Shown: positions 6,697-13,687 of the stretch, piece after piece
Position numbering within the stretch: the first letter of the stretch is position 1
How the letters are laid out: the number at the start of each line of letters is the position of its first letter
Origin: Pseudomonadota bacterium
GTDB lineage: Bacteria > Desulfobacterota > Syntrophia > Syntrophales > JADFWA01
NCBI GenBank assembly: GCA_030610915.1
Contig: JAUWQS010000007.1
Location: forward strand, 1 to 15,422
Length of the DNA: 15,422 nucleotides
Direction: 5' to 3'
The notes under the pieces: generated by a model
What the model was told of the DNA's origin: nothing
What the model saw: only the letters and a program-made list of their open reading frames with translations
Database searches by the model: none
Program-made: the position numbers and the translations under genes

Positions 6697-7015
6697 GTTT
6701 TATTCTGGGCGCATCCGACCATAATCTCTCAATATCGTAAAACTCTCGTGTGGATTCATAGAAGATATGGATTATCACATCACCGTAATCCATGAGTATC
6801 CACTTGCCGGACTTTTCTCCCTCGATTCCAAGGGGAAGTATCCGAAACTTTTTTAAACTTTCTTCAATGGATGCCGCAATTGCCTGAACTTGCCTGTCGG
6901 AACTCCCATTGCAGATTATCATATAATCAGTAAAGGATGACAACCCCCTTACATCAAGGGTAACAATATCGCCGGCTTTTTTTTCCAGCGCTGCTTTTAT
7001 ACACCGAAAAATCAT
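6680..7015 (-). CDS. rsfS: Ribosomal silencing factor RsfS (YbeB/Iojap family)
   Basis: A 111-residue RsfS domain, with KAALEKKAGDIVTLDVRG at the N-terminus, LSSFTDYMIICNGSSDRQV (25-43), GEKSGKWILMDYGDVIIHIF in the middle and the final Y-x2-ERLW typical of the family. It binds ribosomal protein uL14 and blocks 30S-50S joining in starvation. The ATG at 7015 leaves a slightly short N-terminus and has AGAGGA only at a long spacing. The frame stays open upstream to 7109, with two strong purine-rich sites (GGGGAGG at 7057-7051, AAGGAGGG at 7110-7103) each about 7-8 nt before a non-standard ATC or ATT codon, so the true start is uncertain. It heads the minus-strand cluster, coupled to comF. Confidence 0.92.
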   Translation of the reverse strand: MIFRCIKAALEKKAGDIVTLDVRGLSSFTDYMIICNGSSDRQVQAIAASIEESLKKFRILPLGIEGEKSGKWILMDYGDVIIHIFYESTREFYDIERLWSDAPRIKLDVDI

Positions 7016-7111
7016 TTTTTTCGTATCATCCTCTTTTGCGATAGACGCTACCTCCCCGCTTTGCGTTGGTCGTGATTCACGTACTTCGTAAAGAATTGCC
7101 TGCCCTCCTTA

Positions 7112-7126
7112 TTATCATTATGATAA
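7112..7126. promoter_or_regulatory. 15-bp palindrome in the divergent spacer, possible operator
   Basis: TTATCAT-T-ATGATAA is a perfect inverted repeat with a single central base in AT-rich DNA 97 bp upstream of the rsfS ATG. It sits in the 323-bp spacer (7016-7338) between rsfS and the divergent permease gene, where the rsfS promoter is expected. The rest of the spacer holds a repeat-end motif (7217-7227) and no gene I would defend. Confidence 0.3.
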
Positions 7127-7216
7127 CATACTGTTTATTTTAGTAACAGAATTCAGGGGCGGTGTCAATCCGAAACCGGTCATTGTCTATAGGAGAGAGT
7201 TATGATAAGGAGAGCA

Positions 7217-7240
7217 GTAACCGCTCAGGTTCACTCAGGT
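7217..7240 (+). repeat. Solitary repeat-end motif GTAACCGCTCAGGTTCA
   Basis: An exact match to the element-end consensus GTAACNNYTCA followed by GGTTCACTCAGG. The sequence GTAACYGCTCAGGT is shared with the rfaE2 3' end, where it encodes VTAQV. A clear partner end is not visible; CCGTGAGCC...GTGAC at 7302-7317 is a possible decayed one. Confidence 0.5.
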
Positions 7241-7338
7241 ATTTACGAATCTTGTAAGCATTCACCGCAGAGAAACTATTCAAGAGGTTAAGGGTTTAAA
7301 ACCGTGAGCCATAGTGACGTGTACAGGGAGACCGCAGC

Positions 7339-8313
7339 TTGCTTAAGTATCTGATCAAGAGACTGATCTTTATGGTTCCTCTCCTTATAGGGATCACTAT
7401 AATCTGCTTTGTCGTTATGCATCTTGCCCCTGGTTCCCCAACGGATATTCAAACGCAGATGAATCCAAAGGCGGGGGCCGAATTAAAGGAACGGCTCAGG
7501 TCGATGTATGAACTGGATAAACCTCTTTACCAGCAGTACATATCCTGGGTCAAAAGACTCGCCGTCCTCGATATGGGAATATCCTTTTCCCTCGATCGCA
7601 GGCCGGTAGTGGATAAGATACTGGAAAGACTTCCGATCACTATTCTCATAAACATACTTTCAATGATCCTTATTATTGGTGCAGCCATACCGATCGGCGT
7701 CCTTTCAGCCGTCCATCAGGATTCACTTTTTGATAAAATTTCAGCCGTCTTTGTATTTGTCGGTTTTTCCATACCTACATTCTGGCTGGCGCTTCTTCTG
7801 ATGATACTCTTCGGTGTGAATCTCGGCTGGCTCCCGATCTCAGGCATAAGATCCTTAAACTACGAATATCTTCCGCCTTTTCAAGGGCTTATCGATCTAA
7901 TTAAGCACCTTATACTCCCAGTGGTTCTTTCTGCGCTAACCGGGCTTGCCGGACTCTCGAGGTATATGAGGTCAAGTATGCTGGAGGTGATAAGACAGGA
8001 TTACATTACGACAGCGAGAGCGAAGGGTTTAAGTGAGATGACGGTGATTTATAAGCATGCTCTGCGAAATGCGCTCCTCCCCGTTATAACGATACTGGGT
8101 CTCTCCATCCCAGGGCTTATAGGAGGAAGCGTCATCTTTGAAACAATATTTGCTATACCGGGAATGGGGCAGCTCTTTTATATGTCCGTTATGGCCAGGG
8201 ATTACCCTGTTATTATGGGAATACTGGTAATTGGCGCTGTTCTCACCCTCCTCGGTAATCTAATAGCGGATGTCTCCTATGCCTTGGCGGACCCAAGGAT
8301 CAGGGTATCATAA
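7339..8313 (+). CDS. Dipeptide/oligopeptide-type ABC transporter permease (DppB/OppB family)
   Basis: A 324-residue integral membrane protein with about six hydrophobic helices (near 9-29, 100-122, 134-160, 190-208, 245-268, 290-311). The binding-protein-dependent EAA loop at about 223-246 ([21 protein letters not shown]) contacts the transport ATPase. [18 protein letters not shown] and ALADPRIR near the C-terminus are hallmarks of the DppB/OppB/NikB family, which imports peptides, nickel or other solutes. The start is TTG at 7339, with AGGGAG 8 nt upstream; the resulting [15 protein letters not shown] fits the family N-terminus. The partner permease follows after 126 bp that contain a repeat. 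No binding protein or ATPase gene is in this window, so substrate cannot be assigned. Confidence 0.9.
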   Translation: MLKYLIKRLIFMVPLLIGITIICFVVMHLAPGSPTDIQTQMNPKAGAELKERLRSMYELDKPLYQQYISWVKRLAVLDMGISFSLDRRPVVDKILERLPITILINILSMILIIGAAIPIGVLSAVHQDSLFDKISAVFVFVGFSIPTFWLALLLMILFGVNLGWLPISGIRSLNYEYLPPFQGLIDLIKHLILPVVLSALTGLAGLSRYMRSSMLEVIRQDYITTARAKGLSEMTVIYKHALRNALLPVITILGLSIPGLIGGSVIFETIFAIPGMGQLFYMSVMARDYPVIMGILVIGAVLTLLGNLIADVSYALADPRIRVS

Positions 8314-8318
8314 TTAGT

Positions 8319-8401
8319 GCCTGAACGAAAACCTTGTTCAGGCACGGTTTCGAGTTTTGAGTTTTGGGTTTCGAGTTTTAAGTTAAAAAAAGAAAGCAAT
8401 C
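8319..8401. repeat. Dispersed hairpin-plus-heptad repeat, copy B (83 bp)
   Basis: A perfect 10-bp stem GTGCCTGAAC (8317-8326) / GTTCAGGCAC (8336-8345) with a 9-nt loop, followed by five heptads (8350-8384), seven A and GAAAGCAATC. Copy A at 5671-5746 has four heptads, and the flanking sequence is otherwise almost the same. It lies between the two permease genes, where the hairpin could tune relative expression. It also creates a spurious open frame upstream of the second permease. Confidence 0.9.
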
Positions 8402-8439
8402 GTTCTAATGTTCCTACTCGACTATTTAACGAGGTATGT

Positions 8440-9273
8440 ATGAGAGGAGTTTCCTGGCACAAATTTTTCACAAACAAGATGGCGCTTGCCGGAGGAATTG
8501 TGGTAGTTTTGTTATTTATCATTTCTCTGCTTGCGCCGTGGATATCCCCCTATGACCCCGGTGAAATCAACCTCCGGATGGTTCTCTCTCCCCCTTCGAG
8601 CAATCACCTTTTCGGGACGGATCAATTAGGACGTGATGTCTTGAGCAGGATGATCTGGGGCTCAAGAATATCTCTGAAGGTAGGATTTGTCGCCACCGGT
8701 ATCGCCATAGTGATAGGGATCATTTTAGGGGCTGTAGCGGGATATTACGGGAAATGGGTTGATACTGCTATAATGAGGTTTGTTGACATCATGCTATGCT
8801 TCCCCACCTTCTTCCTCATCCTGGCAGTGATTGCATTCCTCGAACCCTCCATCTGGAATATCATGATCGTCATAGGCGCAACCGGGTGGATGGGAATTAC
8901 TCGTCTAATCAGGGCAGATTTTATCTCACTTAAAGAGAGAGATTTTGTGCGGGCAGCCAGGACTATCGGCGCCGGCGATCCCCGCATTATATTTTTCCAC
9001 ATCCTTCCCAATGCCATGGCCTCTGTCTTTGTAGCGGCAACGCTCGGAGTTGCAGGGGCCATACTGACAGAATCTGCGCTCAGCTTCCTTGGAATCGGGG
9101 TTCAGCCACCTACACCGAGCTGGGGCAATATCCTCACGGCGGGCAAGGACAATATAGATATCGCCTGGTGGCTGTCTCTCTATCCAGGCCTGGCTATCCT
9201 GATAACGGTACTCGGCTATAACTTGCTCGGAGAGGGAATAAGGGATTCTCTTGATCCAAGGCTCAGAGGATGA
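8440..9273 (+). CDS. Dipeptide/oligopeptide-type ABC transporter permease (DppC/OppC family)
   Basis: A 277-residue permease. The sequence begins with a short cytoplasmic stretch and a first helix (about 15-36) ending in LAPWISPYDPGEIN, followed by HLFGTDQLGRDVLSR (57-71), a signature of the DppC/OppC N-terminal region. About five more helices and the EAA loop (ERDFVRAARTIGAGDPRIIF, 166-185) follow, then ESALSFLGIGVQPPTPSWG. I start at ATG 8440, which has GAGGT 4 nt upstream. The frame is open 41 codons further to GTG 8317, but that extension is translated from the dispersed repeat and is not membrane-protein sequence. It forms a heterodimer with the upstream DppB-like protein. The expected ATPase genes do not follow; a repeat region does. 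Confidence 0.9.
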   Translation: MRGVSWHKFFTNKMALAGGIVVVLLFIISLLAPWISPYDPGEINLRMVLSPPSSNHLFGTDQLGRDVLSRMIWGSRISLKVGFVATGIAIVIGIILGAVAGYYGKWVDTAIMRFVDIMLCFPTFFLILAVIAFLEPSIWNIMIVIGATGWMGITRLIRADFISLKERDFVRAARTIGAGDPRIIFFHILPNAMASVFVAATLGVAGAILTESALSFLGIGVQPPTPSWGNILTAGKDNIDIAWWLSLYPGLAILITVLGYNLLGEGIRDSLDPRLRG

Positions 9274-9280
9274 AAGGCAG

Positions 9281-9510
9281 GTAACCATTCACGGCTTGAA
9301 ACTTGATAGTATAGGAATCTCCATTTTTTGATCAATCTTATTAAGAGGTTAGATTGGTTTAATTGGTGTAACCGTTCACGGTTTACAGTTATCGGTTCAC
9401 GGTTGGAAAAAACTGTGAACTGTGAACCGACAACCGTGAACGGTTACAACTAATCTAACTAATTGAACCAGTCTGCTCGCCCGCAGGGCGCTAATTTATT
9501 GAGAAGTTAC
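9281..9510. repeat. Element R5 (230 bp), ends GTAACCATTCA / GTAACTTCTCA, with a nested element
   Basis: Starts 8 bp after the dppC-like stop. The left end GTAACCATTCACGGC recurs at the right of the element near 13898. The right end read inward is GTAACTTCTCAATAAATTAG, nearly the same as the end of the element at 1464. A small hairpin CGCCC-GCA-GGGCG lies at 9478-9490. A complete 80-bp element (9368-9447) is nested inside. It fills most of the 384-bp spacer before the carboxyltransferase gene; the remaining 9511-9642 shows no feature I can name. Confidence 0.65.
9368..9447. repeat. 80-bp palindromic heptad element R6
   Basis: Its perfect terminal inverted repeats start GTAACCGTTCACGGTT (9368-9383), with the complement at 9432-9447. 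The interior reads in 7-bp steps: left arm GTTCACG, GTTTACA, GTTATCG, GTTCACG; right arm ACTGTGA, ACTGTGA, ACCGACA, ACCGTGA. The two arms pair into one long hairpin with a GGAAAAA loop. A similar 78-bp element is at 11342-11419. Confidence 0.85.
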
Positions 9511-9657
9511 ATTATCTCCTTGATCGAGAAGTTGTTTTGTGGTAGGGGTTTAGAATAGAATCAGGGTTACGTGTGTGGTGATGATCAGCCTTCAGATCTG
9601 CAGGTAATAATAGTCCAACCGGTCAAGATTATAACATCTGAAAGGAGACGTAAAGAA

Positions 9658-11298
9658 ATGTCTGAAAAACCGAAGAGAGAATCGCACAAACTTAAAAAAG
9701 AGAAGGAGCATGAAGAGAATCGAAAACACTGGGTGGCTGAAGAAGAAAAGATCTATGAGTTGTGGGAAAAGGCTTACAATCCGGGAGGGCAAAAGCAGGT
9801 CGATCGTCTGGCAAAGCAGGGAAAGAAACCGGTTCGCCAGCTCATAAAACAGCTTATTGATCCGGGCACTGAGTTTTTAGAACTCAGCAGAGGCGCCGGT
9901 TTCGGTATCAACTATGAATCTACCATGGATGTCCCCAGCGCCGGGTTGGCTACAGGCCTGGGTAAGGTTCATGGCAACTGGGCGATGATTATCGCCAATG
10001 ACAGCCGTGTTAAAGCGGGGGCTTATTATCCTATAAATTGCAAGAAGCATCTGCGCGCACAGGATATAGCAGATCAGTGTGGAATCCCCTGTGTTTACAT
10101 CGCTGATTCCGCGGGCGCTTTTCTGCCGATGCAAATCGGGGTATTCCCGGGGAGAGGCCAATTCGGGCATTTTTTCCACAATATGTGCCGGATGTCGGCG
10201 AAAGGTCTGAAGCAATATACCCTGAGCACAGGCGGCAATACGGCGGGTGGCGCTTATATAGTCTATCTGGCCTGTGAATCCATCATGATTGACAAGATGT
10301 CCTATTCATTTTTGGGCGGACCTCCTATGGTCAAATCAGCCATCGGCGAGGAGGTAACAATGGAAGACCTCGGGGGCGCCAAGGTTCATACGGGCATATC
10401 CGGCGGGGCAGATCATTTTGTTCGCTCACAGGATGAAGGTATCGAAAAACTGAGAGAATTATTGTCCTATGATCCGAGACAACAGTTGCATATTGAACGG
10501 CGTGAGTCGAGAGAACCAAAGGTTTCGATAGACCATTTATATGAGGTCCTGCCGGAAAATATTTATAGAGGGATTAACATTCGGGAAGTAATTGCCTGCA
10601 TAGCGGATGACAGCGAATTCAGCGAGTATAAACGCAATTACAATCCCGGTCGTGGCGATAACATTGTATGCGGCAAGATTTACCTCAGAGGAATTCCTGT
10701 AGGGATCGTTGCAAGCAATAATAACGGGGTGATCTTTGTGGATTCTGCAAGGAAGGCCATCGAGTGGGTTATCCGCTGCTGCTCACAAAAGATACCGATT
10801 CTCTATATACAGAATTCTCCCGGATATATGGTGGGTACTCAGGAAGAATATGCCGGCATCGGCAAATACGGTTCAGGCATGGTGAGGGCTGCCGCGTGCG
10901 CGGATGTTCCCAAGATTCAATGGGTAATCGGTCCCGATCATGGCGCCGCGAATTATGGAATGTGTGGAAGGTCCTACGACCCTCATTTTATCTTCGATAC
11001 CATGCGCTCCAGGACATCGGTTATGTCCGGGCAGACAGCCGGCAATGTTTTAACCAGTCTGGAGCGGGCAAATGCGAAGAAAAGAGGCGAGGAGATGGAT
11101 GAAGAGGAGGTAAACAAATTCAGAGAGATGATGGTAGAGAAATATTCGAGTGAGGCTCATCCTTTTTACATGGAAGCTCGACTCTTTCACGATGGAACGA
11201 TTCCCTTAAAAGATTCTCGTCGTGTTCTGGCAAACGCATTTGAGGTATCCTTGTTGAAACCGATACCGGAATCGACATTCGGCAATTTCAAATTCTGA
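9658..11298 (+). CDS. Acyl-CoA carboxylase carboxyltransferase (methylcrotonyl-CoA carboxylase beta-like)
   Basis: A 546-residue biotin-dependent carboxyltransferase of the crotonase-fold MCC-beta/PCC-beta group. The N-terminal half has NPGG...RLAKQGKKPVRQLI, the CoA-binding region with YYPINCKKHLRAQ (123-135), DSAGAFLP (150-157) and oxyanion loop TGGNTAGGAY (191-200). The C-terminal half has IQNSPGYMVG (about 384-394) and NYGMCGRSYDP (about 429-439), and ends STFGNFKF, equivalent to the FG-F end of MCC beta. The enzyme moves carboxyl between carboxybiotin and an acyl-CoA. The start is ATG 9658, with AGGAG 10 nt upstream; an in-frame GTG at 9571 would add 29 residues without family similarity. 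Neighbours resemble leucine catabolism, but no biotin carboxylase or biotin carrier is in the window, and a decarboxylase (glutaconyl-CoA-type) role is equally possible. The N-terminal 25 residues are very lysine/glutamate-rich. Confidence 0.85.
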   Translation: MSEKPKRESHKLKKEKEHEENRKHWVAEEEKIYELWEKAYNPGGQKQVDRLAKQGKKPVRQLIKQLIDPGTEFLELSRGAGFGINYESTMDVPSAGLATGLGKVHGNWAMIIANDSRVKAGAYYPINCKKHLRAQDIADQCGIPCVYIADSAGAFLPMQIGVFPGRGQFGHFFHNMCRMSAKGLKQYTLSTGGNTAGGAYIVYLACESIMIDKMSYSFLGGPPMVKSAIGEEVTMEDLGGAKVHTGISGGADHFVRSQDEGIEKLRELLSYDPRQQLHIERRESREPKVSIDHLYEVLPENIYRGINIREVIACIADDSEFSEYKRNYNPGRGDNIVCGKIYLRGIPVGIVASNNNGVIFVDSARKAIEWVIRCCSQKIPILYIQNSPGYMVGTQEEYAGIGKYGSGMVRAAACADVPKIQWVIGPDHGAANYGMCGRSYDPHFIFDTMRSRTSVMSGQTAGNVLTSLERANAKKRGEEMDEEEVNKFREMMVEKYSSEAHPFYMEARLFHDGTIPLKDSRRVLANAFEVSLLKPIPESTFGNFKF

Positions 11299-11341
11299 TT
11301 CTGGAACATCCGATACGTGCAAAGGTTTGTAAGAAAAATAG

Positions 11342-11419
11342 GTAACCGTTCACGGGTTCAGGGTTCAAAAATTGTAGGTTCACCTCCAACCCTGAGCATC
11401 TGAACTCGTGAACGGTTAC
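11342..11419. repeat. 78-bp palindromic element R7
   Basis: Terminal inverted repeats of 13 bp are perfect (GTAACCGTTCACG at 11342-11354 and its complement ending at 11419), and are followed inward on both arms by RGTTCAG and AGGGTT. It resembles the 80-bp element at 9368-9447 in ends and length. It lies between the carboxyltransferase stop (11298) and the hydratase start (11447) and may act as an RNA stem-loop in the operon transcript. Confidence 0.85.
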
Positions 11420-11446
11420 AAGACATCTTATGAAGGGAGGTCTATA

Positions 11447-12244
11447 ATGTCCGACGTTATTTTACAGGAAAAAACGGATGACGGTGTATTAATACTTACG
11501 TTGAACAGACCAGAGGCGATGAACTGCATGAATTTCGGTATGATTGAGGCACTGCAGGAGGCCGTCAAGGAAGCAAATTTTGATATGTCTGTGAGGGTTA
11601 TTATCGTCACCGGCGCCAGACCACCAGCGGGGAAAAAGGCATCTTTCTCAGCGGGAGCTGATTTGATTGAGAGGCGTACCCTTTCTGAAGACAAGGTAAG
11701 GCGTTTTATCGCAACCGTCCGTGAAACAATGACAGTGGTGGAGAATGCAAGGATACCGGTAATTGCGGCAATAAATGGTTATGCCTTCGGTGGCGGCACT
11801 GAGCTTGCTCTGGCCTCTGATCTGCGGATTGCGTCATCAAATGTCATAATGGGTCTTACCGAGACCAGTCTGGCGATCATTCCGGGAGGCGGCGGCACTC
11901 AGCGACTGACCAGAATAATCGGTCTGGCAAAGGCGAAGGAATTGATATATACGGCAAGACGAATCGATGCCAAAACGGCTCTGGAAATCGGTCTGGTCAA
12001 CAGGGTTGTGGAACCGGACAAGCTGATGGATGCCTCCCTTGAACTTGCCAGAGAGATTTCCGGCAATGGCCCCATTGCGGTTCAACAGGCCAAGTTTGCC
12101 ATCAATCGTGGCTTTGAATGCAGCCTTGGCGTAGCGCTCCCGCTCGAATCAAAGGCCTACGAAATCACAATTCCAACGGAAGACCGTCTTGAGGCCCTGG
12201 CGGCATTTGCGGAGAAGCGCAAACCGGTATTTAAGGGCAGGTAG
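11447..12244 (+). CDS. Enoyl-CoA hydratase/isomerase family, AUH (methylglutaconyl-CoA hydratase)-like
   Basis: A 265-residue crotonase-fold enzyme. The oxyanion-hole segment SAGADL (68-73) and YAFGGGTEL (112-120) are intact, and both catalytic acids expected of a true hydratase are present: Glu119 (GGGTELA) and Glu139 (GLTETSLAIIPGGGG). The stretches ADLIERRTLSEDKV, IIPGGGGTQRL, TIPTEDRLEALAAF and the final EKRKPVFKGR resemble the AUH / methylglutaconyl-CoA hydratase branch more than ordinary short-chain crotonases. The likely reaction is hydration of a 3-substituted glutaconyl-CoA or similar enoyl-CoA. Start ATG 11447 has GAAGGGAGG 6 nt upstream. An in-frame GTG at 11408 lies inside repeat R7 and is rejected. 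It is co-directional with the carboxyltransferase before it and the lyase-like gene after it. Confidence 0.88.
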   Translation: MSDVILQEKTDDGVLILTLNRPEAMNCMNFGMIEALQEAVKEANFDMSVRVIIVTGARPPAGKKASFSAGADLIERRTLSEDKVRRFIATVRETMTVVENARIPVIAAINGYAFGGGTELALASDLRIASSNVIMGLTETSLAIIPGGGGTQRLTRIIGLAKAKELIYTARRIDAKTALEIGLVNRVVEPDKLMDASLELAREISGNGPIAVQQAKFAINRGFECSLGVALPLESKAYEITIPTEDRLEALAAFAEKRKPVFKGR

Positions 12245-12291
12245 AAGGTAGGTAATGTAAATATCAAAATGAAGTAATGAACGGGTGGGTG

Positions 12292-12317
12292 GCATGGACA
12301 AACTTGTTTGTCCGTGC
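12292..12317. repeat. Hairpin GGACAAAC-TT-GTTTGTCC
   Basis: A perfect 8-bp stem with a 2-nt loop (12296-12313), extended to 12 bp with one mismatch by GCAT/GTGC. It lies 48 bp after the hydratase stop. No U tract follows, so it is not a typical intrinsic terminator. Confidence 0.7.
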
Positions 12318-12369
12318 GTAACTACTCAGGCTGTGGCTGAAGACTATCAGGCACTAACAGCCTTCAGCC
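12318..12369. repeat. Repeat-end motif GTAACTACTCAGG with adjoining GGCTGAAG stem-loop
   Basis: GTAACTACTCA (12318-12328) is an exact match to the shared element end. GGCTGAAG (12335-12342) pairs with CTTCAGCC (12362-12369) across 19 nt. The same GTAACTACTCAGGC / AGGCTGAAG combination forms the left end of the element at 4262. The right end here seems decayed. It is 28 bp upstream of the next start codon. Confidence 0.6.
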
Positions 12370-12397
12370 TAAGCAACCTAACATAAGGAGTATTTCC

Positions 12398-13549
12398 ATG
12401 AGTGACAGGTTTCAGTTAAGCTATCCCAAGAAGGTGCGTTTAGCGGATATATCCATGCGGGAAGGTCTGCAACATGAGGAACACTTTATTCCTACGGATG
12501 CCAAAGTTTACTATGTAGAAGAATCGATACTGGCAGGCTTTAAGAGGTTGGAAATAACCAATCTTGGGATCCCGGGGATTATGCCGCAATTCAGAGATGC
12601 GGAGGAGCTGTTTAAGCGTGTGCGTGACAGCAGGCGTCTGTCTCGTCGCGGCGTCAACTTTGATGACATTGAACTGACCTCTATATGTATTCGCGAAGGC
12701 GCAGTAGATAGAGCTGTTGCCGGAAGAAAGGAAGGATGGGGGCCGGATCGTATAGGAATGATGGTTTCTACCGACGAGGAACATCACTTTGCCAATTCAG
12801 GGTCTACCCTGCCGGAGTATTGGGAAGAAGCGGAAAGATGCATCCAAAAATGTCACGACGTCAATATTAAGGTCTTTGGGACGGTCAGCACTATCTGGGG
12901 AAGTCCGATCTCCGGACCGACAAGGTTCGAGGATGCCCTTGAGTTCACGGAACGCTGGCTCAGCATTGGCGCCGATGACATAGAACATGCCGACCACGAC
13001 GGTTCAGCGCCTCCAAACCAGGTGTACCGTTACTTCTCCATGATTCTTGACGACCTTCCCAACACAGATCTCCATGTGGCGCATTTTCACGTGACAAGAG
13101 GCTGGGGGCCGGCCAACACCCTTGCTGCGCTGAACGCAGGAGTCGACATTCATGAAGGCGTGTTAGGTGGAATTGGGGGACAACCGACCAATTTCATAGA
13201 TCGTACGCCTGTTAGAGGAACCGGCGAGTACTACTATATAGACCCCAATGTAGTAGGTATTGGAAGTCTTGAGGATATGCTTGTTATGATGGATGAAATG
13301 GGGATTGAGACAGGTATTGATGTGGACAGAGTACTTTCATTGGGCAGGAAGTGGGAAAAGACAATTGGTCGTCGCCTGAGGTCGGAATCGATCCTTAATG
13401 GCAGGATACCCAAAAAACCCCGGGAGGAATTCAAACGAAAGGGGTTGGCGGAAAAAAAGGCAAAGCGCGGAGAAAAACCCGGACAGTTGTACCCGTCGAA
13501 TTGGCCGGAAGAAGTGGAGATCCCACCTGAGATTAGCGGAAAGGAATAA
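12398..13549 (+). CDS. Divergent HMG-CoA-lyase-like DRE-TIM metallolyase superfamily protein
   Basis: A 383-residue TIM-barrel protein related to HMG-CoA lyase and other DRE-TIM enzymes. DISMREGLQHEE (17-28) corresponds to the RDGLQ motif of HMG-CoA lyase (Arg21 kept, Asp replaced by Glu22). GTVSTIWGSPISGP (161-174) matches the VS-xxG-P-xGP segment, and HFH (229-231) supplies the two metal-ligand histidines. The loop with the essential Cys of HMG-CoA lyase (GGCP) reads GGIGGQP (257-263), so Gln262 replaces Cys, and the usual GDTxG strand reads HADHDGSAPP. The C-terminal ~60 residues are charged and extend beyond the barrel. Its reaction is probably an aldol-type C-C cleavage or condensation on an acyl-CoA, but classical HMG-CoA cleavage is doubtful. 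ATG 12398 has AAGGAG 7 nt upstream. It follows the AUH-like hydratase, whose product it may use. Confidence 0.75.
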   Translation: MSDRFQLSYPKKVRLADISMREGLQHEEHFIPTDAKVYYVEESILAGFKRLEITNLGIPGIMPQFRDAEELFKRVRDSRRLSRRGVNFDDIELTSICIREGAVDRAVAGRKEGWGPDRIGMMVSTDEEHHFANSGSTLPEYWEEAERCIQKCHDVNIKVFGTVSTIWGSPISGPTRFEDALEFTERWLSIGADDIEHADHDGSAPPNQVYRYFSMILDDLPNTDLHVAHFHVTRGWGPANTLAALNAGVDIHEGVLGGIGGQPTNFIDRTPVRGTGEYYYIDPNVVGIGSLEDMLVMMDEMGIETGIDVDRVLSLGRKWEKTIGRRLRSESILNGRIPKKPREEFKRKGLAEKKAKRGEKPGQLYPSNWPEEVEIPPEISGKE

Positions 13550-13584
13550 ACACAGCGCATATTTTTTTCTGAAAGGATCTAACG

Positions 13585-13642
13585 AGTGCGGCATATCCTT
13601 AACTCCTTGATATTATCGATCAATACCAAGATTTGCCGCACT
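13585..13642. repeat. Inverted repeat AGTGCGGCA / TGCCGCACT
   Basis: A perfect 9-bp inverted pair (13585-13593, 13634-13642) enclosing 40 bp that are themselves partly symmetrical around TTGATATTATCGATCAA. It lies 36 bp after the lyase-like stop. It could be a transcript end structure, but no U run follows. Confidence 0.5.
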
Positions 13643-13687
13643 TTGGCGGAGAAACAGTAGATTTTTGCATCAAACATGGCTTCAAAG

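Noticed and set aside
7202..7291. A 29-codon open frame with AGGAGAG just upstream of its ATG
   Set aside because: Most of it is translated from a repeat-end motif (GTAACCGCTCAGGTTCA) and the peptide has no recognisable features, so I do not call it a gene.
9571..9657. 29-residue N-terminal extension of the carboxyltransferase from a GTG start
   Set aside because: The ATG at 9658 has a well-placed AGGAG; the extension shows no similarity to the family N-terminus.
12296..12313. Hairpin after the hydratase gene as an intrinsic terminator
   Set aside because: The stem is strong but no run of T follows, and co-directional genes continue, so it is listed as a repeat/hairpin only.
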